DNA of 64,000 nucleotides. Source: Tubulanus polymorphus (taxonomy: Eukaryota > Nemertea > Palaeonemertea > Tubulaniformes > Tubulanidae). Shown one piece after another: positions 1-11,481 of this stretch. The DNA is taken from the NCBI RefSeq assembly GCF_964204645.1, contig NC_134033.1, positions 980,631-1,044,630 of the forward strand. The letters run 5' to 3'. The notes under the pieces were generated by a model. The model saw nothing but the letters and a program-made list of their open reading frames with translations, ran no database searches and was not told the origin of the DNA. Every line of letters begins with the position of its first letter. The first letter of the stretch is position 1. The position numbers and the translations under genes are program-made.

Positions 1-70
1 GGCAGAATTTTTCAAAATTTTAAAATTATCTCCAGCACTATAAGCTATTGATCAGTCAGCACTGAAAGGG
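1..70. mobile_element. Right end of a piggyBac-like MITE, cut by the window start
   Basis: The segment ends in CAGCACTGAAAGGG followed by TTAA at 71-74. The same end occurs in the full element at 62343-62950 (also followed by TTAA) and, inverted, at 51819. Ends beginning CCC in a TTAA target are typical of piggyBac-type elements. The family name is inferred from ends and target only; no transposase is visible. Confidence 0.6.
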
Positions 71-199
71 TTAAGAGAAATATCACAAAGTAACGGATGT
101 CATGCAAAAATTATGAAGACATCGGTCCATTCCGTTTCATGAACGTAAAAATAAAACCCTGTAAATCAATTCAACATTCACTAAATTCACCTGCATTAA

Positions 200-1830
200 T
201 GAAGAAATTTAAAATCGATTTTAAGTGTAAGATATTTTTTATCTAAGTGGGTCCTAGTCTAATTGGGTCTAACAGTCAGTTTCACAAAAATTTTATTGGC
301 GAGATAAACTTTAGTTAATGATGAAATTTTATTATCGATTCTAAGTGTAAGGCTAAACAAAAATGATATCTTGTTTCCCTGCAGCGGCCGGGTCATTTTT
401 GTAAAATATGATAAAATTTATAAACAGTTCATTTCTATAGCGGCCGGGTCTGTTATGGTAAAATTGATCACGATTTTAAAAAAAAGTAATGTATAGGGTA
501 GATAGGCGGCCGGCCGGGTCAACATTTAAGCTCAGCAGAGCAGAGAAAACAAGGTATCAATTTTTTTTAGCCTAAGATATTCTTCATCTAAGTGGGTCCA
601 AGTCTAATTGGGTCCAAGAGTCAGTTTCTCGAAAATTCTACAGCTATTTTCTATTTCGACTTGACTTGCACATCAGGTGGCCTAGCTCAGTCAGTTTTAG
701 TGGTATATACCTGATAGAAGTCTTATTAGGACCAGAAAGGACTGGCAGTTGACGAAAAACATTGTTTTCTGATCCATTCTACACTGTATTTAAGGATTGC
801 AAAAAAGTCTTCATTGAAAACAGTTAAAATAAAGAAAAGTGGCTCTATGATTCTAACATTCTAACAAAAGTGGCTCTATGATTCCAACATTAAATTCTAA
901 CAATTTATTTCCATGCCTACATAGCAAACTTCAGTTGCTAAGGCTTTTTTGTAATCATTTGATACAGTGTGCAATCGATTAAAAAACGACTGCCCCTCAG
1001 TAAGTTTAGGTAGTATATACCTGATATTAAAGAAACGGGTTAAAAGGGTAAGCACAGATGGGCAGCTGATCTAAAAGCATCGGTTCCATTTAAACTGCAT
1101 TGAGGGATAACCTAAATCTTCTTTAACTCAAATGATCTTCAATACAACGTAAAATGGATTAAATATCAAAGTTTTAGGTTGGCCGCCTATCTCTGTGCCA
1201 TCTCATTTGAGACCTTTATAACAGGTTACGTACTACCAAAACTGACTGAGCTAGGCCACCTGATGTGCGGCCAAATCTAGTTGAAATAGAAATTAATCGA
1301 AAAACAATATTCTTTACCAACACTAATGGATACAAAAATCTTGTAAAACCAGGGCCAACTAAAATCGGGGAAGCAATTTCATGACATAAATTTGACACCA
1401 AAATCTATTTCATGGCTCAGTATTTTATGAGAATAGATAATTCTAGAATATAATAATATTTTGCCTAGTATTTGTTGATTTGTATCAACATCATCCACAG
1501 CTAATAGTGATCTAAGGTCTCAGTGAGTTGTATTGTATTCAAACATCTGTAAGACATGCCGTTACATTTTGAGCAGCCAGGGTTTGACTAAGGGTTTGCC
1601 AGGGTTTGACTAGTTCGCCATCTAGTGGATACTATGAATTATGAGTGTCTATCGGATTAAATTGTCCGCTGGCAGATGAGCTTGGCAAGAAAGTTTTTCA
1701 AATCGATTCTGAAAATATTTACATTTAATTCAGTTTATCTCAGCAATAAATTTTTTGTGAAACTGACCCCTGGACCTAATTAGACTAGGCCCTACGTGAA
1801 GAAAATCTTACTCTAAAATCGCTTTAAAAT
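200..1830. repeat. Nested interspersed repeats with inverted copies of two motifs
   Basis: A motif reading AAGTGGGTCCTAGTCTAATT occurs at about 245-265, a close variant at about 591-610, and an inverted copy near 1770-1795. A second motif containing CATCAGGTGGCCTAGCTCAG at about 671-690 recurs inverted at about 1245-1265. A related stretch (GTAGTATATACCTGAT) is at 1010-1025. The inverted arrangement suggests a composite or nested non-autonomous element, interrupted by the MITE at 351-572. I cannot assign a family and see no coding sequence. Confidence 0.45.
351..572. mobile_element. PIF/Harbinger-like MITE, copy 1
   Basis: This 222-bp element starts GGCTAA and ends TTAGCC, with longer imperfect terminal inverted repeats around TGATATCTTGTTTC and GAAAACAAGGTATCA. 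It is flanked by TAA on both sides (348-350 and 573-575), fitting the 3-bp TWA target of PIF/Harbinger elements. A near-identical 223-bp copy is at 60310-60532, also flanked by TAA. Both contain three CGGCCGGGTC motifs. Family assignment rests on TIR and target only. Confidence 0.65.
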
Positions 1831-2322
1831 TATTTCAACACGGGTGCATATTGAATCGATTTAGGATTAATTTCGTTTTGGGAAAATGTACCCAGGGTCG
1901 TATATTTCCTATAGGCAGCTATCAGGATCCAGTTTCACAGTTCTGGACCCAGTTCCACAGTTGTAAGTTAGAGCTAACTGAGTTCATTTTCAATGTTTTA
2001 ACTACAATCAATTTTGAACTCAGATTTAGAGTTCAGGTTTAAAGCAAATTGAAATGAACTAATTTTAACTCAAAGTAAACCAAAGATGAAACCGAGATCG
2101 AATGCTGATTTTCAGATGCAGCTCTCAATTCAGAATAATTCTTATCAAAATAATTTCTGATCTTTAGAACTAATTTCACACCCCTTAACACTGGACAAAA
2201 ATGAACTCAGCTAGCTCTACCACAACCTGGAAGCTTTGTTTATTTTCTACCCTTAGCTACGTATAAAGCTCGGGTCTAAAATCAAAACTTCACTTCAAAA
2301 ACTTAGGCCTAGTTTACAAAAA
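1831..2322. other. Intergenic stretch with a possible TATA box
   Basis: No convincing gene. It contains a dispersed motif (TTCCACAGTT, about 1950) seen elsewhere in the window. A TATAAAG at about 2263 lies some 60 bp upstream of an ATG at 2323, which could make it a core promoter for the weak candidate at 2323-2567. Confidence 0.3.
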
Positions 2323-2567
2323 ATGGCCACCGGGCTGAAGAGGTAGGAGGGAGAGGGATCGCCGCCGACGGGGCTTTGTTTCTTCAGTTTTCTTCTGCCG
2401 TTCGTTCGACCATCTCATTTTTTCAACCAGTCGCTGCTGTGATGATATTCTCCTGCAGAAATTTGAGATCTCAAAAAGATCGGCCTCAAGAATATCGGCG
2501 GCAATCAGGATTGAGGAGCGGGATGGGTGCGGAAAGTGGCGCCATTTCAGACGACGGAATATCGAGT
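2323..2567 (+). other. Weak two-exon short gene candidate
   Basis: ATGGCCACCGGGCTGAAGAG followed by a possible donor (GTAGGA) lies about 60 bp after a TATA-like motif. A pyrimidine-rich acceptor ending CTGCAG near 2458 would join in phase and read through to a TAA at about 2568, giving a roughly 44-residue basic peptide (about NLRSQKDRPQEYRRQ in the middle). The donor is weak and the product matches nothing I recognise. This may be chance. Confidence 0.15.
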
Positions 2568-2603
2568 TAAAACATCGTCTGAAATATCAGTTTACATCAA
2601 TAG

Positions 2604-3125
2604 ATGATCGTCAAAAACTATTTCTACGCCGTCCAAACGACCTCTTCTGTGATATTGGCCGTAAAATCTACCGCAAAACGATCCGATTTAACGGATGTAA
2701 AGAGATTTAAATCGAAAAAAATCACCAACACGTTTACTTACATCGCTCGATTTAGCATGAATGATAATGCGCGCAACGGGCGAGCCAATCACCTTGACGG
2801 AAACAATAGGATCCAATCAACGGAACGGATACTATCGGATGCCGGACCACGTGGTGTGTTTGAATCGGCGGCACTCGGATACGGATTCTATAACCGAACC
2901 GTCGAAATGATATATCATTATCAATTTCAATTGATGTATCGAAATATCAATTCGACTATCGATAGAAATAGAAATGATTATATCGTAGATCTTTTAATAT
3001 CAGTATCGGATTTTTTTAAGATTTTACGGACGCCCGACGACCAAACAACTCACATCATCCTCGATTGCCAGGGGCCGGATGAAACGTTGAACGCGGACTG
3101 CGTATCGGCCATCGGCACTATCTAG
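2604..3125 (+). CDS. Hypothetical 173-residue ORF
   Basis: An uninterrupted reading frame of 173 codons starts at ATG directly after an in-frame TAG and ends at a TAG 10 bases before the hAT-like MITE. The translation has no signal peptide, membrane segment or motif I recognise. Its length is above the local background and its codon choice is not obviously repetitive. It could be a single-exon gene, an exon, or a chance frame. AATAAA-type signals occur downstream at about 4125 and 4176, beyond the MITE. Confidence 0.2.
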   Translation: MIVKNYFYAVQTTSSVILAVKSTAKRSDLTDVKRFKSKKITNTFTYIARFSMNDNARNGRANHLDGNNRIQSTERILSDAGPRGVFESAALGYGFYNRTVEMIYHYQFQLMYRNINSTIDRNRNDYIVDLLISVSDFFKILRTPDDQTTHIILDCQGPDETLNADCVSAIGTI

Positions 3126-3135
3126 GCTATGAACC

Positions 3136-3915
3136 CAGGGGCGGATACAGGGGGTCGCACCTGCGGCACGTGCGACCCCTTGAATTTGTGAAGTGCCCTT
3201 TTCAAAAAGATTCTCATGAAAATACAGCGCCTGCAAAATCCGACGTCCGGACCTATGAAATTAATTAGAATTTGAATTATTGCGGAAAAGGGCACTTTAT
3301 ATTGCAAAAAATGGCACGTTTCATTGAATCAATTGCCAAAAGGCACGTTATATTGTCAAGAAGGGCACATATATTGCGAAAAAGGGCACGTTCATTTGCA
3401 AAAGAATTAAGAAAAGTGCTCCAAAAATAGTTTGAAAAATCCTGTTATGGGCACGATTAATCTCCAAAATGAGGGCGCATGTGTTCAATCATATTACCGT
3501 ACTGATGTGCTCTGACAGGGCACAACTCTGTGACTATCGGCACGTTCAAATTGCCAAAAAAAATTCTAAAGGCACATTGTATTGCCGAAAGGGCACGTTC
3601 ATAAAAATTCAGAAAAGGCCTCAAAAATAGTTGGCTCAAAAAAATGACTAATAACTATCACATTCTAAAAGGGGCACATTCAAATTGCAATAAATACTAA
3701 GAGTGGTTTGTTATTGCCTAAAATTCAGACAAGGGTATTTTTGCTATTTTGATGCCTCAGATGCTCTGATAGCTGGGCTTCAAATTTTTAACTGATTCTA
3801 AACCCCTTGGTGGCTTCGTACCTTCGGTGCTCGCCTCGTCGTGGTAATACAAATCCGGACAGGTGCCCTCTTGAATGAGTGCTACCCCTTGAATTTGGGC
3901 CTAGATCCGCCCCTG
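3136..3915. mobile_element. hAT-like MITE with gggcac-rich interior
   Basis: The 780-bp element has perfect 11-bp terminal inverted repeats, CAGGGGCGGAT and ATCCGCCCCTG. It is flanked by GAACC on both sides (3131-3135 and 3916-3920). The TIR resembles those of hAT elements, though hAT normally gives 8-bp target duplications and only 5 bp match here. The interior is built of many degenerate copies of an AAAGGGCACGTT-type motif about 25-35 bp apart. Related ends occur at about 52209 and 55565-55580. No transposase is present. Confidence 0.65.
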
Positions 3916-3920
3916 GAACC

Positions 3921-4283
3921 GATACCAACCAAACACTTTCAAAAATAACTTGAAACCTTATTTAGAAATAATTGCGATTAAGATTTCATCCCCGGCTTTA
4001 ATTACTCTTGTTAGCTCATGTTTTATTAGTAAAAATGTTCATGTAAGTCCCAGACGAAGTCTCTTGATATTTCGGCTAAAACATTTACATGGTGTATTGT
4101 TTTTATATACTTGTAATCGATTTTAATAAATTAATCGATTTTCAATCGTCATTGTAATAATTTTGTTCTTTTTGAATAAATTTCTTTTTAATGTTTCGGA
4201 TAATTCTATTGATTTTCCTTGTGTAACAATGAGTGAATTGCTAGCTACCTCCTGAGGGAGAGACTCTCTTTAGTGCCTGCGGA
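3921..4283. other. Intergenic AT-rich stretch
   Basis: No gene seen. It contains two AATAAA polyadenylation-like signals (about 4125 and 4176) and TAATCGATTTTAAT-type AT-rich sequence. These could end a plus-strand transcript from the 2.3-3.1-kb candidates, but nothing proves it. Confidence 0.3.
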
Positions 4284-4361
4284 CCATGGGGGAGACCATG
4301 GGGGAGAACATGGGGGAGACCATGGGGAGAACATGGGGGAGACCATGGGGGAGAACATGGA
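4284..4361. repeat. 12-bp minisatellite (CATGGGGGAGAM)
   Basis: About six and a half copies of CATGGGGGAGAC/A alternate C and A at the last base. The array abuts the left end of the Helentron-like repeat at 4366. Confidence 0.8.
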
Positions 4362-4365
4362 AGAG

Positions 4366-5509
4366 GCGTATCTCTTTAACACCCGTATTGCTCGGGTTAG
4401 TTTTACTACCAACGGGTGGCGCTGTATGTAAATTTCACATAAATCAACGACTTTCGGCTATTAGCGGTACTTAAGACCACTTGAAAACATCATAGTCAAT
4501 TGCGGTAGTAGTGAAAAAAAAAGATACAGTACAAAGATACAGTACGGTGTACAGTTAAGGACATGATTCCATAGGACCCATACTAGAGACATTTTATTCA
4601 GACAAGGACTATTAGTTTAACATAATCTTCATGACATTTTCAGCAATTAATGATCTGTTGAATTAATTAGTAATTCAGTCTTTCGGTGGTTCGAGATAAA
4701 ATGCCCGCAAAATAAGAACCTAACGAACCAGGGCTGACCACAAATTGCCCACCAGATAAATTTTCGAAACGACACAATCCAATCATGTTTGGTATCAAAT
4801 GTGGCTCGGACCATGGTCTATTAACTGACCACTGCATGACCAGTACCATATATAGTAAATTATTTGTTTTGCAAACAATCAAGTTGTTTGGTGTCAAATA
4901 ACTAGAAATGATGTGGGCATTAATCTAAAAATTGTTTAACTGACCAATACTTGACCAGTACTGACCAGTTATCAGTGCTAACCATAACCCCCCATAAGTA
5001 ATTTATATGTTTAGTAAAGCCATAAAATCGTGTTTGGGCGTCGAGCGACTAAATATGGCGCGGGCTATGATCTAACAACTATTTAACTGACCTATTTTTT
5101 TTACCAATACTGACCTTTAAGTAATTTGTCTATTTTAGAAGCAACACAGTCGTGTTTGGTATCTAATAATTAGATATTGTGTGGGCTTTCATCTAACAAC
5201 ACTATTCCAACTGACCAAATCTTGACCAATACTGACCACATAGCTATATTTATCTGTTTCAGAAACAACTTAGTCGTATCTGGTATCAAATGATTTCATT
5301 TGGCCTGAACGTAAATATAACAGCTCTTCTAGATGTATAAGCTACACAAGTACTCTCTAATTACCGGTTAAATGTTTTTAGAAATGACACGGGGTTTTGC
5401 CTGAACCCTTCGTTAGAACTACTAGCTCTTATATTTAAATTTGTCGCTTGAAAAGTCTTGTCAGATTTTTATAGTAGGTAGCGAGCTAACTTTGGAATTT
5501 CCTACTAAA
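4366..5509. mobile_element. Helentron/HINE-like element, copy 1
   Basis: This segment and 5927-7072 are near-identical 1.14-kb copies. Both begin GCGTATCTCTTTAACACCCG and end TTTCCTACTAAA, and unrelated flanks begin sharply on either side. The left end holds a short inverted pair (CACCCGT and ACGGGTG) and the right end another (TAGTAGG and CCTACTA). Between lie about four degenerate copies of a 110-130-bp unit marked by GTGTTTGGTRTC and AACTGACCAATACTGACC. Terminal hairpins around a tandem-repeat core are typical of non-autonomous Helentrons such as HINE and bivalve pearl elements. The assignment is inference. Confidence 0.5.
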
Positions 5510-5926
5510 GTCTATCCCAGTGGTTATGATCGCGGTGCATCAAACAGTTCATATCATCGCAGATCTGGAACCCTGTGGTTTCTATGTGCTCAACCCTGCA
5601 AGTAACTGAGGTCAGGCAACTACAACATTCAAGAGTGAATAACACTAAAGTTTTCCCATCCTGGTCATTCACTTCTCTTTATTCCTCTAGATTTGGTTTT
5701 TTCTTGTATATTCTCAAAAGTGCTGCCAAATAGCAGTGAAAACGTGTGGACTCCAGTCAGGTCCAGGCTTCTACTTATCAGAAATTATTGAAACATGAAA
5801 CATGAAGCTAGGTCAATAAGCAATTTCTTTTTATGAATGACTTTAAGAAAACTGGAAAAAGAGAAACATCTGTACCGGTATCGTACCGGTACATTTTTTT
5901 GCCATTATGAGAATGCCGGTTTGCTA
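5510..5926. other. Spacer between the two Helentron-like copies
   Basis: Sequence unrelated to either copy; no gene or repeat recognised. Its presence means the pair is two insertions or a duplicated segment with a spacer, not a simple head-to-tail tandem. Confidence 0.5.
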
Positions 5927-7072
5927 GCGTATCTCTTTAACACCCGTATTGCTCGGGTTAGTTTTACTACCAACGGGTGGCGCTGTATGTAAATTTCACA
6001 TAAATCAACGACTTTCGGCTATTAGCGGTACTTAAGACCACTTGAAAACATCATAGTCAATTACGGTAGTAGTGAAAATAAAAAGGTACAGTACAAAGAT
6101 ACAGTACGGTGTACAGTTAAGGACATGATTCCATAGGACCCATACTAGAGACATTTTATTCAGACAATGACTATTAGTTTAACATAATCTTCATGACATT
6201 TTCAGCAATTAATGATCTGTTGAATTAATTAGTAATTCGGTCTTTCGGTGGTTCGAGATAAAATGCCCGCAAAATAAGAACCTAACGAACCAGGGCTGAC
6301 CACAAATTGCCCAACATAAATTTTCGAAACGACACAATCCAATCATGTTTGGTATCAAATGTGGCTCGGACCATGGTCTATTAACTGACCACTGCATGAC
6401 CAGTACCATATATAGTAAATTATTTGTTTTGCAAACAATTAAGTTGTTTGGTGTCAAATAACTAGAAATGATGAGGGCATTAATCTAAAAATTGTTTAAC
6501 TGACCAATACTTGACCAGTACTGACCAGTTATCAGTGCTAACCATAACCCCCCATAAGTAATTTATATGTTTAGTAAAGCCATAAAATCGTGTTTGGGCG
6601 TCGAGCGACTAAATATGGCGCGGGCTATGATCTAACAACTATTTAACTGACCTATTTTTTACCAATACTGACTAATACTTTAAGTAATTTGTCTATTTTA
6701 GAAGCAACGCAGTCGTGTTTGGTGTCTAATAATTAGATATTGTGTGGGCTTTCATCTAACAACACTATTCCAACTGACCAAATCTTGACCAATACTGACC
6801 ACATAGCTATATTTATCTGTTTCAGAAACAACTTAGTCGTGTCTGGTATCAAATGATTTCATTTGGCCTGAACGTAAATATAACATCTCTTTTACATGTA
6901 TAAGCTACACAAGTTCTCTCTAATTACTGGTTAAATGTTTTTAGAAATGACACGGGGTTTTGCCTGAACCCTTCGTTAGAACTACTAGCTCTTATATTTA
7001 AATTTGTCGCTTGAAAAGTCTTGTCAGATTTTTATTGTAGGTAGCGAGCTAACTTTGGAATTTCCTACTAAA
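5927..7072. mobile_element. Helentron/HINE-like element, copy 2
   Basis: Second copy of the element at 4366-5509, offset 1561 bp at its start, with the same ends and the same repeat core. Differences are scattered substitutions and small indels (for example the loss of a few bases near 6313 and an altered spacing near 6660-6690). See copy 1 for the structure. Confidence 0.5.
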
Positions 7073-8860
7073 TGCAAAAGATTATCTCGTGGGGTTTTGA
7101 ACGAACAATGTTTCGATTTGTAATTGTAACGTGCGCATTTGAGCCTGTAACGTGCACATTTCACTCGCGTGAACGTGCCTATCGGTACCATTATGCGAGA
7201 CTTGTTCAAACTGAACATTAAAGAAGATATTATATCATATCATATATATGAATATAGAAGGAATGATAATGTAGTAGTTTCGTAGCTGCTCTCCACTGAC
7301 CACAGATCAAAGTTAATCGCCTGATATGAAGTATATATTGTTATAGGGATGTAGTAGTTCAGCGAGAATTCAAACTTATGGGTAATTCTGAGTGATCACT
7401 CAAAATTACCCATAAGTTTACGCTGACCAATAGAGAAAGCTGTAAGGCCTAAGAAAAGATGCATTAAGTATAACGTATCTTTCAATATAATGAAGAAGTA
7501 TTCAATTGGCCATCTGATCACAACAATAGTGACTTGTCTTATTGAAGCAATTATAAAATACCGGAGAGTTAATTGGAGAACCCTGAATTCAAAACAATTC
7601 CACACTCAATCGTTCACTTTGAAAACACAATTTACAATTTGTGGACATGCATTTTTTCTGCACGAAAAGCATGAAGTATATTATATTTGCTTGTAAAAAT
7701 TTGAAGTTTTCGGGGAAGATTTTTGGCCTAACCTGTGAACATGTCCTTCATATATTTTCTTCATATAAGACCGACCCTTGAAATAATGCTGAGAGTTTCG
7801 AGGAAAATTATGGTAGGATGTAAACTTAGGCCGCTTCGTATCCGTGGAAGGTTGCTAATTATTGATTCTATACACAATAATCATAAGTACGTAACATGAG
7901 ATTCGATAGAATATCGTTTTTCAATCATACGTACGCGAATTATCGCGTTATAAAGATAAATGGTACTTTAATATACTTGTTAAGTCTTATAATGTTTATT
8001 TCTTTAGTAGTACAAATCAAGAGTGGATCTGCAGGCCACCTGAGACTATTCCACGATCTAAGGTCAGTTGCCAAAAGTTAGTAAGTTTACCAGTGGATAG
8101 TTAACATTAATAATGACAATTAAAACTTCATTGCTAAAATAACTTTGTACTTGTAAAATAGTCACACTCAAATGCGGAGAATCGATAATACGATAATACG
8201 ATACGAAAACTCACTGTGTTCAAACAAATTCAAAAAGATGATCTCTAGTGAGAAATTGAACGTTGTGTCGTAATGTTCTAATGATAAAACTTGGTTTGAA
8301 ATTTGAAATCTGTACATAGTGGTTCTTTTTCATATTAACAGTGTATTTGGCCATGTATCAGATTGTATAATGGTTAATCTAAACTAACTGGTCCCAGAGT
8401 TGTATCCTTAATTCCTGTAATAGAGGATGCAATCTTTTTGTGGCAAACAGTACAAATAGCTAGAAAAAGCAACGATAGTGCATTGTTAAACTTGAAGCAA
8501 GCGTACATTGGTTTGTTTAGGTTTTTCGTTGGGAAAATTAATGTTTAATCATTATTGAAATATCCGAGGCGAGCTTTTCCAGGAATTTACAAAGTTGAGC
8601 TTTACACAAGGAATGCTTTTGTAGTCCGATATCCGTGATTACCTCTGGCATGGAGAGATACAATCTAAAACGTAGTCAAATATTTTACCACAATTTTCTA
8701 TGATTAGTAAAAAGATTGAGTACCGGTAATAGACATAAACATGCAAACAGTAATATCTGAATTCCACTCTATTTCAAACTCATTCATCTTTACACAAACT
8801 CCAACTTGTTGAACAGTTCAAAATCGCGTGGCTTGAATTATTGCGATAGCTAAAATTAGG
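7073..8860. other. Intergenic stretch
   Basis: No gene I can support; short frames here have no recognisable features. The only marked structure is the palindrome at 7372-7419. Confidence 0.5.
7372..7419. repeat. 48-bp near-perfect palindrome
   Basis: AAACTTATGGGTAATT and AATTACCCATAAGTTT form the outer arms around a TGAGTGATCACTCA centre, with a single mismatch. The whole could extrude as a 24-bp-stem hairpin. It may be a remnant of a foldback element. Confidence 0.8.
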
Positions 8861-8864
8861 GACC

Positions 8865-9300
8865 ACGATACTTGCTCATCTACACTGGCTACCAATTTAA
8901 CAAAGGATTGAATTTGTGTGTTTGATGTTGTAACAATACCATACTGAATTATGGTTTCAGTTTCTATTTTTTGATTGAACATTTATATCACATATTGGGC
9001 ATCATTTTTACCAGTATATATGGAATAACTTATCCATATATCATTTTTGATTTTATATAATCTGACTTTTGAGATGTCATTCAATCAATGCATTCATATG
9101 CGGTCGTCGCTTTCAATAGCCACCACGGACTGGCTCCTTATTATCTCCTTAGCGATACCTTGGCGGACGATCCCACACGTTTCTTGCCCCAGCCCTAGAA
9201 TGCTCAATTATAGTCGTCATGAACACCCGATTTGAAATCAAATTCCAAAGACTCCTAAAAACATATCTGCTTACTCGATTACTCTAAAGCGCTTTTGAAC
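8865..9300 (+). pseudogene. Decayed CR1/L2-type LINE reverse transcriptase tail
   Basis: Conceptual pieces LHWLPI(stop)QRIEF at about 8879-8917, HGLAPYYLLSDTL at about 9122-9165 and FQRLLKTYLLTRLL at about 9243-9285 occur in order on the plus strand. These match the well-known C-terminal blocks (LHWLPI..RI.FK, GLAP.YL, a late KTYLF-like block) of CR1/L2-like LINE polymerases. They lie in different frames with a stop and an AT-rich insert between the first two. The following AGCGCTTTTGAAC...GGCGCTTTAT resembles a LINE 3' tail. The element is a dead 5'-truncated remnant. Confidence 0.55.
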
Positions 9301-9429
9301 ATTTATATACAAGAATCAGTGAAATTGGCGCTTTATCAGTTGTATTCATCATTCGAACCCACAATTCTCCTATCCTATGAATGTGGAGACCCATCCTCGT
9401 AAGAGAATGAATATATAGGCTCTGTCATT

Positions 9430-9504
9430 TGATATGAGGCTACGTGTCATCTTTAATTGAAATCATGTGATTTCAATTAAAGGTGACCCGTGGCCCTCAT
9501 ATCA
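9430..9504. repeat. 75-bp imperfect palindrome
   Basis: TGATATGAGG and the complementary CCTCATATCA are the outer ends. The inner arms TTTAATTGAAATCA and TGATTTCAATTAAA meet around TG. A few mismatches sit midway. It could be a tiny foldback MITE or a hairpin-forming transcript segment. Confidence 0.75.
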
Positions 9505-10230
9505 TTACGTTATGTTTTAAGGCTGGGCGAGAATATATTCTTATGTTTTTGTTTCTGTGAATGTTGCTATTTAAGAGTTCAATAATTTCAGTCTTCCAAA
9601 CAAAGGGTTTTTCTTTATGTTTCGTGTCCTGTTTTTCCATAACCCTATCGCATTTTAGGTATCTTTTCGCGGATGACCGAAAGTTGCTGTCCCTTTCTAG
9701 TAATTTGATGATATATGTCGAATTTAAATTTTAAAAAGAAATCAGGCATATCTCCTTGTTTGACTAAGCATGAACTCAACTTTAAGGGGCACTCCCTTAA
9801 AAGGCACCGAAGTGAAATCATGTGTCGAGCGGAGATGACAGAATTTCTTCAAAATCGGCGGGGAAAATTGAGTATTTTGAAAATAATAATTTTACATGTA
9901 TGCAAACCCGTAATATCTCTCTAGAAATAACAATACGACGACAAGCACTTTCGAATCCGACCACGATATTCGAGAAGTTTCACTAGGGCAGTGGTGGTCA
10001 GTGATGGTCAATTTATGAATTTTCAATGGCGAATCCTTTCTAGTTTGACACCGTAACGCGGTAACAGGTAGTGGTCTTTCTACGAAGCCCACGCGGTGAG
10101 CGATATTATTTTAAAAATTTTTTTTTTAAACCACAGTACCACGAAGTAATAAGCATCGTTTAAGCACTTGAAACAGCCATTAACCACTTGAAACTGTCAG
10201 ATCAAACATCATACCGCATCCCCGCAAAGA
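9505..10230. other. Intergenic stretch
   Basis: No gene recognised. A 69-codon frame at 9715-9924 has no features. Nothing else stands out. Confidence 0.5.
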
Positions 10231-10279
10231 GGGGTAGTTCAGCAAACCGGAGTTTTCATTGGCCTCTCTAGACTACCCC
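10231..10279. repeat. Hairpin downstream of the Penelope-like fragment
   Basis: GGGGTAGT at 10231-10238 pairs with ACTACCCC at 10272-10279, with partly matching AGTTCAG and CTAGACT beside it. Read on the minus strand it lies about 150 bp after the stop codon of the Penelope-like ORF, so it could be a 3'-UTR structure or a terminal inverted piece. Confidence 0.5.
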
Positions 10280-10433
10280 GGAAAACTCATAATGGCCGGG
10301 AATCGGGGCGGGGTTAGGTTTAGAGATAGAGGTTAGGGGACCAAACCGAAGGTTCGGAGACCCCACTAGTGCACGGGCAGCGGGTTATCCCTGTAAAAAA
10401 AGTAGTAAAAGTTAATTGTTGTAGTGAGGCGGT

Positions 10434-11267
10434 CTACGGGACGTTCATGCCTCGGGGCGTGTTCGTGTCGAGTCGTCGTATCCAGTCTTGTTCGGCTGCT
10501 TCGCGGATCGGTCTCGTGGAGCCTGGTAGGTGTTGGAGACCGTACACCCGAAAGTGTTCGCGGGTGTGGTCGACTTGGTTGAAGTGGTCCGAGACTGGAG
10601 TCGAATTCTTCGTTCTGATGCGTGAGACGTGATGCGTGACGCGTTCTCGTAGAGACATTCCGGTTTGGCCGACGTACAGCATGTTGCACTTGGTGCATTC
10701 GATGCAGTATACAATTTCACGGGTCGCGCAATTGATTGTGCTGCGGATCGCGTGCATTTTGTTGTGGCTGCGGCAAACGGTTGTTTCTCGGATGAGTGGA
10801 CACGTACGACATCTCGGTGTTCTGCATTTCTTGGTGCCTCGACGTCGGGTTGTCGGAGTTCTTTGAGTAGAACTGGAAATAGAAGAATTGGAAACAACGG
10901 AAGTATTTCTGTTACGATGCGGTGAAGAGGGGACTCGGGGAGGGGGTGGCTCCGTGGGTTTGAGCTGCGACGAAGTTAGGAGATCTTTGAGACTCTTTTG
11001 CTTGGTGTAGGCGGTGACCGTGGTTACCTCGTCCGACCGGCCGGTGGCCGTAGCCAGTTCCGTAAATCTGGTTCGGATGTTACGGGCTAGGGTTCTGTTG
11101 GCTTCGGAGTGAGGTAAGATAAGCGGTAAACGCTTTTTCGGCGGTTCGTTGGCCCGTTGTTGTTCTCGTAGATCTCGTTCGGCGTGGTGCCGTAGAGCTT
11201 GGCTTTTGATGTGTCGCAGTTCGCGGTCTTTGTAGCCACGACCTCTGAGTACTTTAAGTTTTAGTTA
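10434..11267 (-). pseudogene. Penelope-like retroelement fragment: RT C-terminus, linker and GIY-YIG endonuclease
   Basis: A single open minus-strand frame of about 277 codons runs from 11267 to a TAG at 10434. It starts in a conserved RT C-terminal block (LRGRGYKDRELRHIKSQALR), passes a lysine/serine/proline-rich linker, then a Cys-rich KCRTPRCRTCPLI segment typical of Penelope-like elements. It ends in a GIY-YIG nuclease domain: VYCIECTKCNMLYVGQTGMS, then LRERV and a HFNQVDH block. The catalytic YVG and following Arg are intact. The palm and fingers of the RT are missing, so the copy is 5'-truncated; it is cut near a GTCT microsatellite. In the family, the enzyme primes reverse transcription at nicked targets. 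Confidence 0.8.
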
Positions 11268-11329
11268 GGGATCATAGTATAGTTAGTTATCTAGTAGTAG
11301 TTAGTTGCTCTTCGCAAATTTGTGAGCAA

Positions 11330-11383
11330 TAAATCTATCTATCTATCTATCTGTCTGTCTGTCTGTCTGTCTGTCTGCCTGCC

Positions 11384-11424
<41 letters not shown>

Positions 11425-11481
11425 GTCTATCTGTCCATCCGTCTATCCGTCTATCTGTCTGTCTGTCTGTCTATCTGTCTA

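Noticed and set aside
4667-6457. Repeated 76- and 82-codon minus-strand ORFs
   Set aside because: They lie within the duplicated Helentron-like repeats, differ in frame after an indel, and show no protein features.
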